Position numbers and translations under genes: made by a program
Assembly (NCBI RefSeq): GCF_026914265.1
Contig: NC_069124.1
Location: 55,097,589 to 55,161,588, forward strand
Direction: 5' to 3'
Length of the DNA stretch: 64,000 nt
Source of the DNA: Mya arenaria
Lineage: Eukaryota; Mollusca; Bivalvia; Myida; Myidae
Notes under the pieces: generated by a model
What the model saw: the letters and a program-made list of their open reading frames with translations, nothing else
Database searches by the model: none
Told to the model about the DNA's origin: nothing
In this document: piece after piece, positions 1 through 12,320 of the stretch
How positions within the stretch are numbered: position 1 is the stretch's first letter
How the letters are laid out: every line of letters starts with the position of its first letter

Positions 1-2
1 AT

Positions 3-308
3 GAAGGCAATGGATACCATGCACTCAGTGGATTTTTCATTGCACCACAACCTGGAATTTACATGTTTACGGTGACTTTGTTTAAACGAAATGGAGGTCC
101 TGCATTGAACGCTGCAATTGTACACAGCGGAAACGAAGTCGCGCGACTGCAAGCTGATGACCTTCAATGGGAACAGTGTAGTCAGACCGTGCTTCTAAGG
201 GTCAACAAGAATGACGATGTTTGGGTCAGAAATATATTGACCGAACATGATGACGTCTGGGGAAATGAATATTCTACATTTGCTGGCATTCTTCTCTGGC
301 AATTTTAG
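3..308 (+). CDS. C1q-domain protein, C-terminal part
   Basis: Only the last exon, or part of it, is inside the window; the reading frame is open from base 3 to the TAG at 306-308 (101 residues). The protein matches the second half of a C1q/TNF-like jelly roll: an aromatic-glycine strand (GYHALSGFFIAPQPGIYMFT), a central Asp-Asp-Leu-Gln-Trp strand, and the closing Tyr-Ser-Thr-Phe-Ala-Gly-Ile-Leu-Leu strand typical of the family end. Secreted C1q-domain proteins are hugely expanded in bivalves, where many act as soluble lectins in innate recognition; that role is family knowledge, not shown here. No collagen stretch is visible because the N-terminal part is missing. The ATG at 63 is internal to the domain, so it is not the true start. 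Confidence 0.9.
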   Translation, partial: EGNGYHALSGFFIAPQPGIYMFTVTLFKRNGGPALNAAIVHSGNEVARLQADDLQWEQCSQTVLLRVNKNDDVWVRNILTEHDDVWGNEYSTFAGILLWQF

Positions 309-420
309 CCTTAGCGAAGAAATGATGGCTCTATAGATGTGCGATATGTCTTGGACAGTCGGCATAAACTAGTTTAAGTCATTTGCTGAATTATAACTTA
401 ATGTTATTGTAACGAAATGA

Positions 421-426
421 AATAAA
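421..426 (+). promoter_or_regulatory. Polyadenylation signal of the C1q gene
   Basis: AATAAA lies about 115 bases after the C1q stop codon, at a usual distance for the end of a short 3' UTR. Confidence 0.6.
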
Positions 427-1490
427 AAGCATAAGCAGATTTTTCTTTATTTGAAAGGGAGTATTGAACACACAAATTCATAATGTGCTGATAATATTGA
501 TATGTTATTAAACATTATCGACATGAGTCTTTTGGATGACCAAACCCGATTTCTTATAAAATCTAGAATTTGAACAAGCCCAAAAAGCATTTTACTAAGC
601 TAAGTTGATTCACATCAAGATATCCCTGCTATGCTCCAAAGTTACCACGCACTCAATCTCCTTCTTCCGATGGTTTCTGTGCCCCTCCCCCCCCCCCCCC
701 TTGACCTTTCTGTTGATTCGGTTGCTGCATGAAGATGACCGCTGTCAGTACAGGCTGAGGACCTCATCCACGACAAGCCAATCTTCTGGAACTTAAATAT
801 GACGGACTACAAGAGGAATGACAAAAAGGCACGTTATGGGATGACTAGGTACAGCGAATTGGCAAGACCTTCTAACTCCTTAGGCGATGGCTTAAGTCAC
901 TCAAAGACATCCACACACGCCCTAACAAGAAAAAGAAAGAATGTTGATGGTATTCATGAGCTCACAGAGAGGGAGGAATGAAACTGTTACGTAAACCTTC
1001 ATGCCGACGTAACTCGGCCTCTGTATCCAGCAACTTATACCAGCTTATAACACTGTATTCAGTGTAAATCTTTATTGAGCTTAAGACTCTGATCAAGTAG
1101 TTAATTAATTGTTTGTGTGTGTTCAATGATTATGGCTTCTTTTAAAAGCGTGCTGAAAAAGAAGTAAATGGTCGGAACTTTTCCATATAAGGCTCAATTA
1201 AAGACGATATCCTTGGACACTAGAGAGCACTAGACACTAGATCTTATGCATGTTTTTTTTCACTTTAGCATTAAAAAGAAGTTATTTCGAAGATTAGAAG
1301 TCAAGTCGTTTATTCTATGGAATGAATGCACGGCATGAAAATATTGAGGTATATAATAAAAACAATGTAACGCAGAGGGGCTAATGACTTAAAGAAAATA
1401 TTATACGAATTTTGCTCTAATAAAAATACCAAATAAATTTAAATATATAATCTATATCAGGGTTATTAAAAAGTGTTACGCTATCATGAG
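427..1490. other. Intergenic, no recognised gene
   Basis: Two short open frames (605-796 and 799-981) run through this stretch but match nothing I recognise and cross a 14-base C run at 687-700. No splice-bounded coding pattern was found. AT-rich sequence otherwise. Confidence 0.4.
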
Positions 1491-1497
1491 GTTTATT

Positions 1498-1570
1498 TCT
1501 TCTTCTTCTTCTTCTTCTTCTTCTTCTTCTTCTTCTTCTTCTTCTTCTTCTTCTTCTTCTTCTTCTTCTT
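1498..1570. repeat. (TTC)n microsatellite
   Basis: About 24 uninterrupted TTC/CTT units, followed by a T run. Confidence 0.97.
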
Positions 1571-2235
1571 TTTTTTCTTATTTAGTAATGCAATGGGAGA
1601 GTCATACGGTATACATTCTATAAAATAAAAATGCATGTACTTACAATTTAATATTTGTGAATATTAATTTTAACAATATACATTATAAATGAAATATATA
1701 ACAAGAAGGAGTTATTATCGATTTTGTCCGATAATAACTGCCATTTTACCCAGAACCAAAACACCTGTGCCATTATTCGTATTAAATTATTTCTCCAGCT
1801 TATTCATATTTTGATGTCTGTGGAAAAATGACTTTGGAGTTTAATAAAGATACTTTCATAGCCACATGATAATTTTTAAGCCTTTATAGAAATGATTGTT
1901 GCCTGATTTTTTAACTAGTGATATATATTAATATAATAATGCTTAAAACAGATCTTATATAATCATTTATATGGTCAGCATTTTTTAAAAACCTTCTTCA
2001 CCTTTGTCGTCAGCAATATTTCTCTATTATATACCATCAATTAACTGGTCAGAAGTTGGGTACGTGCCGCTTTACATAGAATCTTTATATCAAACGGTTT
2101 TAAGCATTCCAGTTCATAATTAAGTGGATATCCCGATTCCGGTTGAAAAATAGCGGTATTTCGGATTCACGGAGTTGGGACGGGATAACAGCTCCATAGG
2201 TAACCAGACCGTTGTTACCACTACCGACGTTTTCG

Positions 2236-2249
2236 GTTGCCATGGAGAC
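2236..2249 (+). promoter_or_regulatory. Candidate RFX X-box
   Basis: GTTGCCATGGAGAC fits the palindromic RFX X-box (GTTGCCATGGNAAC) in a locally GC-richer patch (2100-2260). It lies 1.3 kb upstream of the exon-like blocks starting near 3.5 kb and could belong to their promoter. RFX sites mark ciliary promoters in animals, but function here is inference from the motif only. Confidence 0.35.
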
Positions 2250-2603
2250 CTACACTAAAAGATGCAATACTGTATATTCAAAGTCGGTAATGTGATAAAA
2301 AACATTAGCTCAATGAACTAGTTTTCGACATGAATTACAAACATACAGAACATAACAATAAATTGCTGACCTGGAAATAAAAGCATATAGGTTTAAATAG
2401 GTTACACACGGGGCAGTTATTACCAAAGCCGTTTACATTCACTCCGACAATTACAAAAAGTAAGATGGATCTGAGCACTGTATACAATGATTACATCAAC
2501 TACTTTTCCTGGCTGTATGACTAGTTCACACTCGTACGGTTCCGCTAGTTGGCATATCACTGTAAAAGGGTTCTTTCAAGAATGTAAATACAGAAGAATT
2601 ATA

Positions 2604-2604
<1 letters not shown>

Positions 2605-2662
<58 letters not shown>
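2605..2662. repeat. (TA)n microsatellite
   Basis: About 29 TA units in a row. Confidence 0.97.
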
Positions 2663-2666
<4 letters not shown>

Positions 2667-3527
2667 TTTTAAACAGCAAAGTTGTAAGTAGCATTATGTA
2701 TATAGGAATTGTGGCATAGTATAGTAATGTGTAGCTGGTAAAAAACGTTATTCAGTTTTACTTTAGCCTAGTAGAAATAAATGAATGTGGGAAGTAGTGC
2801 TAAGTGAAGAAACTGTATTTGAGAGTGAAGTATCATTTGCATAATTGTAAAGGCTGGATAAATTAAGAAAATAAAATATATCAATGGTAAAACCAGAAGC
2901 GGTCCAACGATGGAACCTTGGGGAACACCCTTACCAATATTAGCCCAAGAACTAACTATGCATTTGGTTTTATTAAATATATATTGTATTCAATCTGTTA
3001 GGCCAAAACAATAACACTCAACCGATATTTAGTGAAGTGTTAACCAAAAATCAGACTTTATCACTGAAGCACATTAATCAGCTGTTTTTATAAGCATCGC
3101 CATGATATAGTTGAAAGAGGCCGAACACAGAAGAAATGTATATTCTACGCGTCCAAATACAATGTGGGGCAAATATGAACATCGTTGTCATCTTTTTATG
3201 CAAAATGTGAAGTTGGTATTATAAAATATTAGTGTGACCTTTAAACCAGATTTTTAAAATTTGTTATGTCCACTATTATTTTTTCTGAAAAATGTTCAAG
3301 GAATTTACAAACTTTTAATACTAATTAGGACAGATAAAGAAATATGATTTTTTGCTTCTTTCTGTTTGTTTTCTCTCTTCTTTTTTATTGCTTGATGCTG
3401 ATGATATTGTTCTTATGTCAAAACAAATGAAATGACTCTTATGTAGAATAAATTGTGTTCATGCAATGTTTCTGTCATTTCTTTTGTGAATTCAAAATGG
3501 GATAAAAAAAATAAGCCAGATGAAAAA

Positions 3528-5934
3528 ATGAGCGCTCCCTCCCCATTTGTTAAGAAAGTTCCTGAGAATCTAAAGTGTATTGTTTTGGCCTTAGATGCAA
3601 ATGCAGGAGCAGGTAGCAGGTTCAGGTTACTGATAGATTGGCCAAAAAAGCGGGATCTGTGAGTCGGTAAATAAACAGTATTTTTGGCATAAATATTAAA
3701 GAAATTTGCGAAAACGCTACTAGTTTGTGCTTGTTGAGCGATTGCACCTTGGAGATAACTTCCTTCTGAACATGCATGTGACGTATACAGTTGTTTTATT
3801 GAAAGAATCTTGTAGATCTGAGCTCGTTTCCATACATATGTCTCAATCCGAAATCTGCTAACCTTCATAACTTGTGAATGATAAAGATTGTATGAAATTT
3901 TAAAATATTTAATATGTAAAAAGAAACGGCTTAAAGTGGGTTATTTGTCTATTATGTGTATCATAGAGTACTAGAACACTTGTTATGATTCTCGGTCCAA
4001 TAAATCACCCTAGGGACCAAATTGCTCGAATCAGGTAGCTTGACTGGCCAAAAATGCTGTCCAAATACCAAGTTGCTGTGCTATTCACAACCCTTACAAG
4101 TGTACTTTTCCACAAAAATTGGACAAAACAATTACAATTAGTTTTTATATTTCTTTTTTCTCTCGCAACTTTTAAACAGGTCAACAAGTACAGTTTATTT
4201 TAAATGCGTTTCTAATCTCTACAAATTCTGTATTTAGAAGTGTTTTGCTTCGTTTGAAATATACTAAAACAAATTAACAATTTAAGGCTTTTTACACAAT
4301 TTTGGAGGCCCTGGCCCCGTTCACAAAAACATGATAAAACACTGATACTTAATCAGTTAAGTGCCTTAAAGATTAATTAAATATATTTGTGAATTTGCTT
4401 TAATGTTTAAAGGATAAATAATGTAAAGATTGTAAAAGGACCGTGACAGGAAATTGTAATACTCATACGCATGTATTTGTTCTTCACAAATGTTTTTGTT
4501 TTGGTGTTTCAGGGCAAGGTAAATATAATGAGGACTACTTTGCGACTTTTACACAGCAAGCCGTACAATTATTCTACCTGAACCTGTCCACCAGTGAAAT
4601 CTTGGCCAGACGTAGGAATCTTAGGAATGATGTTTCGTTCGCCAATGATGTCTTAACACTAACTGTGAGTGCAGTGTTTAAAATTGAAACTCATACTCAC
4701 TTATAAAGGTAGTTCTCTGATAGCTCCATTAACCTTATTATTCAATTGTAATGCCTGGTAACTCCATACAAACTTGTCTGAAAGGTATTTGTCATGTTCA
4801 TGTCAGGCTCTTGTTCTTATTATTTTATTTTATTTATACAATTTCCTTTTGATAATAACCATAAAATTAAGTTTATCTTATTTTTTTTGTCGTTCCAGAT
4901 GACTATATGCTCGTGTTTTTGGCGCCCTGCAGCTTCAAAGAACTGCCAAATGTTTTCTGAGGCTCTTTACGATGCAGACATTTCCTTGGGTATGTCCATG
5001 GGAACCACTACTAATGTGTGATGGCCATGGATGCTGGCTCGGTATGTGACGTTATCTTTTCATGCCATAATTAGTATGCTAAGCCGTCCCAAATTATTTT
5101 CTTAGCATTATACTTTCTTTGGAAATATAATAAAATGCCGTGGACACACCAATGCCTATAAACTACATTAGACTCTTTAGTGTTTGATAAATTAACAAAC
5201 CTTGAATAACCTGGCCTGACAAAGTTCAAATTAGTATAATGTGAACTGTTCATTTCTATATAAATTATAGTGTTATTGATAAAACTGTCTTGTTCTACTT
5301 ATTTTTTGTTCGGGACATAACTTCAAAAATCTTGGATGTATTGACTTCAAACTTTATATACAAATGGATGCCATTTAGGAGAATTGTCATGCACAAGGAC
5401 CATAACTCCAGGTGCAATATCATTTTAATAATTGCCCTTTGTTAATTGTTACAGTTTTTTTTGTCTAGCATACACATGTAATATAAAATTTTAAGGTATC
5501 AACTTAAAACTTCACATTCTTTGTTATCCTTTGTCGTAATACTCATTCCGAGTGTTCTTAATTCGGCAGAGATATGGCAGTCAGTCATTGATTCATGTAT
5601 TTATTCACTTATCACTCACTCAATCTCTCACCAACTTATTTATTATAATCATTAATTAATGTATTTGTTCAATCACTCATTAATTGATGTAATTGTTTAT
5701 TTGTTTTTTCATTCATCAGTTTTTATTCATTTATAACATGTTTTCATATTGATATGATTTTTTTATAAAGCTCACCTGTACCTTGGTCATCACTACAACC
5801 AGAGGTCAACTCGTCCATTCAATGGTCCTCCAATGAGCTCATGTTCGACATTCCTGTAGTCCCTGACACCTCCCCAACTGGCTACCTGATGCACTCCAAC
5901 ACCCCTTTCACAGTTTGCAACAGCTGCCTTTGAC
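3528..5934 (+). CDS. Unrecognised gene, tentative exons
   Basis: Four blocks look like exons. Block a runs from an ATG at 3528 to about 3658 (reads MSAPSPFVKKVPENLKCIV onward to DWPKKRD, then GTGAGT). Block b is 4513-4664, between TTTCAG and GTGAGT (NEDYFATFTQQAVQLFYLNL...). Block c is 4899-4989, between TTCCAG and GTATGT. Block d starts near 5772 and ends at a TGA near 5934 (...TSPTGYLMHSNTPFTVC...). Blocks b and c join in phase 0. Block a does not join b in frame, and c joins d only in a shorter alternative frame, so an exon is missing, a site is misjudged, or the gene is decaying. I do not recognise the product. Block d is the founder-like copy of the tandem cassettes that follow. Confidence 0.35.
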
Positions 5935-8900
5935 AACAGTAGCAACGAAAGATAAGTTTCATTTGGTTAAATGTTTTCAATTTTTGCAGCATCTAGTGGA
6001 TCTTATTAGTTTTCATGAAACAGTTTAGCTAAAGATGAATGTAAAACTTAATAGGTCACATTATAATAATACAACGAAACCTACAGGGACAAGCCCAGTG
6101 TTCGAGGATTAACAGGTCTCAAGCCACAGGTACTGACATCAACTTGTGTTTCAACACTTCTTCTGACTGAAAACCCTGTTCTGTCGATCCCAATGCCAGT
6201 GGAATTTTGGATAATCTATGGAGTTTGTGTCAAATAGCTAGTGTTTTTAACCAAAGCGACTTGACATTTTTTCGTTGTTAAGACGAAATTCTTCCTTGGG
6301 AGCGCCCTTAGAGGTTCCGAATCTTTTTTTCATCATTGGCATCGTAAGAACAATTAGGGGTTTCAGTTGAAAACAGTTGACCATCGGTTGCTGTGACGAA
6401 GCTACAGAGTAACACTTTACTATCTAACGTTTGGGCTTGTGTGCATTCAGTTTTTTTAATGTCTTATGTAGAATGAAATATATTATGTTCTAATTTAATC
6501 AGGCATACTAATTATCAAACATCTCTTATAGTTTATACCCTGATGTCTCCCAAACTGGCTACCTGGTGTACTCCAACACCACTCTCACAGTTTGCACCTG
6601 CTGCCTTCGACAACAATTGCAATGAAACAAATGTTTCATTTTGTTAACTGTTTTTGATTTTTGTAACACCTAGTGGATTATCTTATTTTTAATGAAAACT
6701 GGTTAGCTAGAAATGAATGTTTAACTTAATAGGTCACTTTATTTGTTATAATAATACATGAAAACTACCGGGTCAAGCTAAGAACTCGAGGAATAACAAG
6801 TCTCAAGCCGCAGGTACTGACATCAGCTTGTGTTTTAACTCTTCCTCTGGCTGAAAACCCTGTTTGTTCTGTCGATTCCAATGCCAGTGGCATTTCGGTT
6901 CATCTATGGAGTTTGAGTCAGATAGCTAGTGTTTTTAACCAAAGCGACTTGACACTATTTCGTTGTTCTGACGAAATGCTTTCTCACTCACTCACTCGAC
7001 CACTCACTCGCTCGCTCACTCACTCGTTCACTCACTCACTCACTCACTCACTCACTCACTCACTCACTCACTCACTCACTCACTCACTCACTCACCTTTT
7101 CTTTTTACTTATATCATAATTATGATTCATGTATTTGTTCAGTCACTCATACAATTTTATTCATTTGTTTATCTATTTAGTATTTTTATTTATTTACATT
7201 TTTTTTTTAAATTTGATTTCTTTTTTAAGCTAAACTGTTCCTTGGTCAATACAACAACTGGACTGTTCAATGACATCATCATAGTCAACTCATCCATTCC
7301 TTAGTTCTCCAAGTAGCTCATGTTTGATGTCACCATAATCTGTGATGTCTCCCCAGCTGGCTAACTGATGCGCTCCAGCACCCCTCTCACAGTTTGCACC
7401 AGCTTCCTTGGAGAACAGTTGCAATGAAAGATAAGTTTAATTTGGTTAAATGTTTAAATTTCTGTAGCATCTTAGTGGATCTTCTGAATTTTTATGAAGT
7501 TTAGCTAAAAATCAGTGTTCAACTTAATAGGTCCTTTCATAATAATACGATGCAAACTACAGAGACAAGCCCAGAATTCAAGGATTTACAGGTCTAAAGC
7601 CACAGGTACTGACCTAAGCTTGTGTGTCAACACTTCTCTCAGACTGAAAACCCTGTTTGTTCTGTCGATCCCAATGCCAGTGGCATTTCAGTTCATCTAT
7701 GGAGTTTGTGTCAGATATCTAGTGTTTTTAACCGAAGCGACTTGACATAATTTTGTTCTTCAGACGAAATGCTTCCTCAGAGGCGTCCATAGAGGTTCCG
7801 AATCTTTTTCATCATAGTCATCGTAAGAACAATTGGGGGTTTCAGTTGTAGACATGTTGTGTGGCTTAATACTGGCTTCAGTTATTCATGGGTTGCTGTG
7901 AAAAATCTACAGAGTTACAGCTATCTAAAATTTGGGCTCATGTGCATACAGTATGTTTAATGTCTTATGTAGAATGCAATTCATTATGTTCTAATATAAG
8001 ATACCTGATGCACTTTAACACCCCTCTAACAGTTTGCACCAGCTGCCTTGGCCAACAGTTGCAATATAATATGTGTTTTATTTGGTTTAATGTTTTCAGT
8101 TTTTGCAACAACTAGTGGATCATCTTAATTTTCAAGAAACAGTTTTAAATTAGCTAAAAATGAATGTTAAACTTTAAAGGTCACTGTATATGTTTATAAC
8201 GATAGATGAAAACTACAGGGACAAGCCATGCATTGAGGTATTTACCCTGTCTCATGACACAGGTACTGCCAGCAGCTTGTATTTCAACTTCTGTCAGACC
8301 GAAAACCCAGTTTGTTCTGTTGATCCCAATGCCAGTGGCATTTCGATTTATCTATGGAGTTTGTGTCAGATAGCTTGTGTTTTTAACCGAAGCGACTTGA
8401 CAATATTTCGTTGTTCAGACATAATGCTTCCTTTGAGGCACCCATAGAGGTTCCGAATCTTTTTTTTCATCATTGTCACAATTGGGGTTTCAGTTATAGA
8501 CAGTTGACCATGAGGTGCTATGACGAGATACAGAGTAACGACTAACTTATGTTTGGGTTTGTGTTCTTACAGTTTAATAGTTGTGTTATGTAAAACAAAA
8601 TGTATTATGTTCTAATTTAATCATAAGGCATACTTATAATCAAACATCTCTTGTAGTTTATACCATAATGTCTCCCCAACTGGCTACCTGAAGCACTCCA
8701 AACACCCCTCTCAGAGTTTGCACCAGCTGCCTTTGACAACAGTTGCAATGAAACATAAGTTTCATTTTGTTTAAGTTTCATTTTGTTTTATAAATTTTAT
8801 TTTGTTAACTGTTTTAATTTTTGTAACACCTAGTGGATTATCTTATTTTTAATGGAAACATATTAGCTAGAAATAAATGTTGAACTTGATAGTTCACTTT

Positions 8901-9330
8901 GTATTTTTATAACAATACATGGAAACTACTGGCGGAACACTTCCTCTGACTGAAAAACCTTTTGTTCTGTTGATCCCAATGCCAGTGGCATTTCAGTTCA
9001 TCTATGGAGTTTGTGTCAGATAGCTAGTGTTTTTAACCGAAGCGAGTTGACATTATTTCGTTGTTCGGACGAAATGCTTCTTCGGCGGCAACCATGAAGG
9101 GTCCGAATCTTTTTTTCATCAATTTCATCATAAGAACAATGTGGGGTTTCAGTTGAAGACACGTTATGTGGCTTAATACTGGCTTTAGTCGACCATGGGT
9201 TGCTGAGAGAGATCTACAAAGAAACGACTTTCTAAGGTTTGGGCCCATGTGCATACAGTCTGTTTAATGTTTTATGTATTGTTCTTAACCCCAATCATTG
9301 GGCATACTACGTATCAAACATTTCTTGTAG
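5585..9330 (+). repeat. Tandem array of five degenerate exon cassettes
   Basis: A unit of about 650-800 bp recurs five times. Two landmarks show it. The words around CACAGTTTGCACC fall near 5909, 6586, 7389, 8030 and 8714. The words around CCAATGCCAGTGG fall near 6191, 6878, 7671, 8326 and 8979. Each unit carries a remnant of block d (the TGYLMHSNTPLTVCTSCL-like peptide) and a conserved noncoding part ending in a TTTTTTTCATCAT stretch and a TTGTAGTTTATACC junction. Units starting near 5585 and 6965 are long forms that keep the upstream exon part; the others are shorter. Stops interrupt most copies, so they are probably pseudo-exons. Confidence 0.8.
6979..7095. repeat. (CTCA)n microsatellite
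   Basis: Imperfect then perfect TCAC/CTCA repeats. They sit inside a long-form cassette and account for its greater length. A short degenerate version occurs at about 5600-5640, in the matching place of the first cassette. Confidence 0.95.
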
Positions 9331-9546
9331 TTTGTAGAATGTGTGGCTACATCAGTTCAGCAAGAAGTTGGAATTCAATGGACAAGATGCTCTGCATGTA
9401 TTGGTTTTGCAGGAATGATGTGCATTCTGCGGCAGAAACATCCAGTCCTATGTGCTGCTGGCGAATCCATGTTACTGGAAGCGTCCCTCCCTGCAACATC
9501 AAATGATACCATTTGCAACCGTTGGGATGTCCCTTGCAAACGGTAG
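9331..9546 (+). pseudogene. Exon-like remnant after the cassette array
   Basis: After TTTCTTGTAG, an open frame of about 71 codons reads FVECVATSVQQEVGIQWTRC onward with five or six cysteines and ends at a TAG at 9544-9546. Its first bases coincide with the junction that ends each cassette, so it may be the exon that followed the ancestral cassette. No family recognised and no clear donor seen. Confidence 0.3.
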
Positions 9547-9983
9547 TGATGCCCCTTGCAACCGGTAGTTGATATCATTCATTCTAAGTGCAAAATAACC
9601 ATGACTCTGGCTACAGTTTTTTTTTTTATTGTGGAAACACAACTTTCCAAGCAACGTCAGTTTGGAAAAAAATTCAATGTTGTGTGACCATGGAGAGTCA
9701 CGTGATCAAAATGGACCAGCCAACATTATTATTGTAAAATAAAACTATAAAATATCTTTGATAAAAAGCAACCGTCATGAACAAATACATTGTAATTGTA
9801 TTAAGAGATTAAAGAAAAAAGAAACATCAAGATACCAAAAAAATATCTTATGTCTTCTACCATTTTTACAAACCTTTGGGCACATTGGTTATTTAATTAT
9901 ATGTCCCCAAACTACATTTACATTACTAAAAGATACTGGGACGGGGACTTAATAAAACACACACCATTTTTTCTACTTTCCAG

Positions 9984-10325
9984 TCATTGGCGGGAATTGC
10001 TGATAATGAAAATCTAGTGGATGAGGGTTGACTGGTGTTTGAGAGTACTGATGATATCATTGATATCAGCATGGAGAGTGAAAAGGAGGCTGCAGGTATA
10101 TATATGTTTTTCCAAGCAGTTATTGTGTAGTGGGTAATGTCAGGTGGACGAGGGTCAACTGCTGTATGAGAGCACTGATGATGTCATTGATGTCTGCATG
10201 GAGAGTTAGAATTAGGCTGCATGTATATACATGTACTTCCTAAACAGTTATTGCGCAGTGAGTAGCTTCAGGTGGTCGAGGGTCGAGTGCTGTATGAGAG
10301 TTCTGATGATGTCATTGATCTCGGC
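9984..10325 (+). repeat. Three tandem copies of a ~121-bp exon block
   Basis: The first copy (9984-10095) is bounded by TTTCCAG and CAG/GTATAT like an exon and reads LAGIADNENLVDEG, stop, LVFESTDDIIDISMESEKEAA. Two further copies (about 10143-10225 and 10264-10325) keep GTCGAGGGTC...GATGATGTCATTGAT and the same intronic tail but carry further stops. The encoded motif is acidic (STDDIIDI). All three copies look non-functional; the gene of origin is not recognised. Confidence 0.65.
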
Positions 10326-10565
10326 ATAAAAGCACAAATAACACAACAACATCATATCACAGACTAAATTACAATACCTGAAGCAGTCTCAAATTAAGAA
10401 TTAAAGAGGTAAGCAACAGATCCAAAACAATGGAACATATCATTTAAATATTTAACTATGGACCAGCATCAACATAAAGTACATTTGTACACCTCTAAAT
10501 GTTATAAATTTCAAATATCAACATCTTTGAATTAAAATAAAAATCAAGTATATTATTTGTTTTAA

Positions 10566-10742
10566 AGCTGCACTCTCACAGATTGAACGTTTTGACATCC
10601 GTTTTATTTTTTGTCTTGGAACGAGCCAATTTATGCGAAAATCCATGGAAACCAGTTATATAAGACCGCTCTTAAAACATTAGACTGCAGATATTTATAT
10701 TAAAAAAAGTTGTAAATATGGTATATCTGTGAGAATGCAGCT
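10566..10742. mobile_element. TTAA-flanked MITE (piggyBac-like)
   Basis: The inverted ends are AGCTGCACTCTCACAGAT and its mate ATCTGTGAGAATGCAGCT. TTAA flanks both sides (10562-10565 and 10743-10746). The duplicate segment B has the matching unfilled place as TTCAAA near 31833. At 177 bp it has no coding capacity. The superfamily is inferred from the TTAA target. Confidence 0.85.
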
Positions 10743-10746
10743 TTAA

Positions 10747-12320
10747 ATGTCTACAATCAATGTTATACTCCTAGTTTGCAACAAAAGATAACACAACGTA
10801 AAGGCAAGATACTATTATTCGAAGATTTAATTAATGATGGTGAGGCAACCTTTATCCAAACAGCAATGCTAAATACATGTAGAATACCCACTGTGTATAA
10901 TATGACTAGGGGATGTTTTCTTCAATGGGAAACAATCCTGTCAACTGTCCCTGCTGAAAAATATATTTGCTATAAATGTGATTATATGTATTCTCAGACT
11001 AATATGTGGAGAAAAGTGTAGAATAAACAGTGCAACAGTGAACAACATATCAAATCTAGATTAAATATGATGAAAATATATGTCTTCTGTTTAAAATACA
11101 TGTTTTTTTGGCGAATCACATGAAATACTTGACGACATTCCATATACAACAATAAATGTTTTATCTACACACATAAAAAATATAATTGCAGCGAAAGGAG
11201 ATTCACTTGAACATGTATTTCACACAGCAAGGATTTTCTATACATTTTCAGACACATAAATACAATTGTAATTGATTTTAAACTAAAGCATGCTAACAAA
11301 AAACATCAGCAAAATGAGATCAAGAAATCAAGACATACAGAGATAGTCAAACAAAATGCAATAAATGAAACATAAACATACTTAATAAAGTATTCAATAA
11401 GACTATTTTAGTTAAGGATGTGTGTACTAAATAGAACAACTTCTTATATCGAGAAAATAAAAGATCCTAACAGCAAGTAAAACCACATTAAGTCATGGCA
11501 TTCAAGATCACCATAATAGCATAGCTAATGTAAGTATCTAGTAAATACAATAGTCATGGTCACATTTACAAAACATACATGTATACCATTGCTCAATACA
11601 CATAAAGCCATTAAGTCTTTCGAAACTGTTTTAGCATTTCCTCCTAGCCTGGTAAATATGTATCAAAATCAAAATCTTTGTATGAATACTGGCCCCTTTT
11701 ATGTCAAGCAAAAAAACAGATTGGTTAAATAGTTTATTCCAAATTGACCAATGCCTACTAAAGTAAAATTTGTCTTACACTATTATTTATGAAAAGACAG
11801 TAAATATTATTATATATAAATTCTTTCTCTGATGTTAACAAATGAATATGTAGTTGTTGTATGCAGACTATTAAAGAGACTTTGAGACTGGTACACGTAA
11901 CTGTAAACACTCTATTAAGCAGACACGTGTGTTCGCAAAGTTAAATGAGACATACACTGTACTTCTGGCTAATGTCAACAACAGGTTCTACAATATTTCA
12001 AAACAACAGAAACTACAATAACAATATACCCCTTTTTTATATCTTTCAAACATTTCATTGCTAATTTAAAGAAAATATATGTCCAATTTACTGAGAACAT
12101 AAACACAGATTTATATCCACCAGAAAAACAACTATTTATACTTAATGATATAATGTTAAGGTACATGAACCTTGCAAAATAACTCTGTTAAATTGTCAAA
12201 CCAGTTCATCAATAATGCAGACAAATGCACCACTGGTCATCAATTTACTCGTATAATCATAGCATTTGCTGGTTCTTAAGGGGAACCAATCTACCCTAAA
12301 TGTTGTTGTAGGTTCCCAGC
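10747..12320. other. 3' flank of FAXDC2-like copy A
   Basis: AT-rich noncoding sequence closely matched in segment B (31840-33369). It probably includes the 3' UTR of the minus-strand gene just to its right. No gene seen. Confidence 0.6.

Noticed and set aside
605-981. Two adjacent open frames as a small gene
   Set aside because: Separated by a stop, containing a long C run, with no splice sites and no recognisable motif.
3413-3868. 151-codon minus-strand open frame
   Set aside because: No recognisable motif and it overlaps plus-strand block a, which has a better coding pattern and a splice donor.
9375-9578. Minus-strand open frame with CKGH/CRLQG repeats
   Set aside because: It arises from short direct repeats (CCCTTGCAACCGGTAG words) opposite the exon-like remnant.
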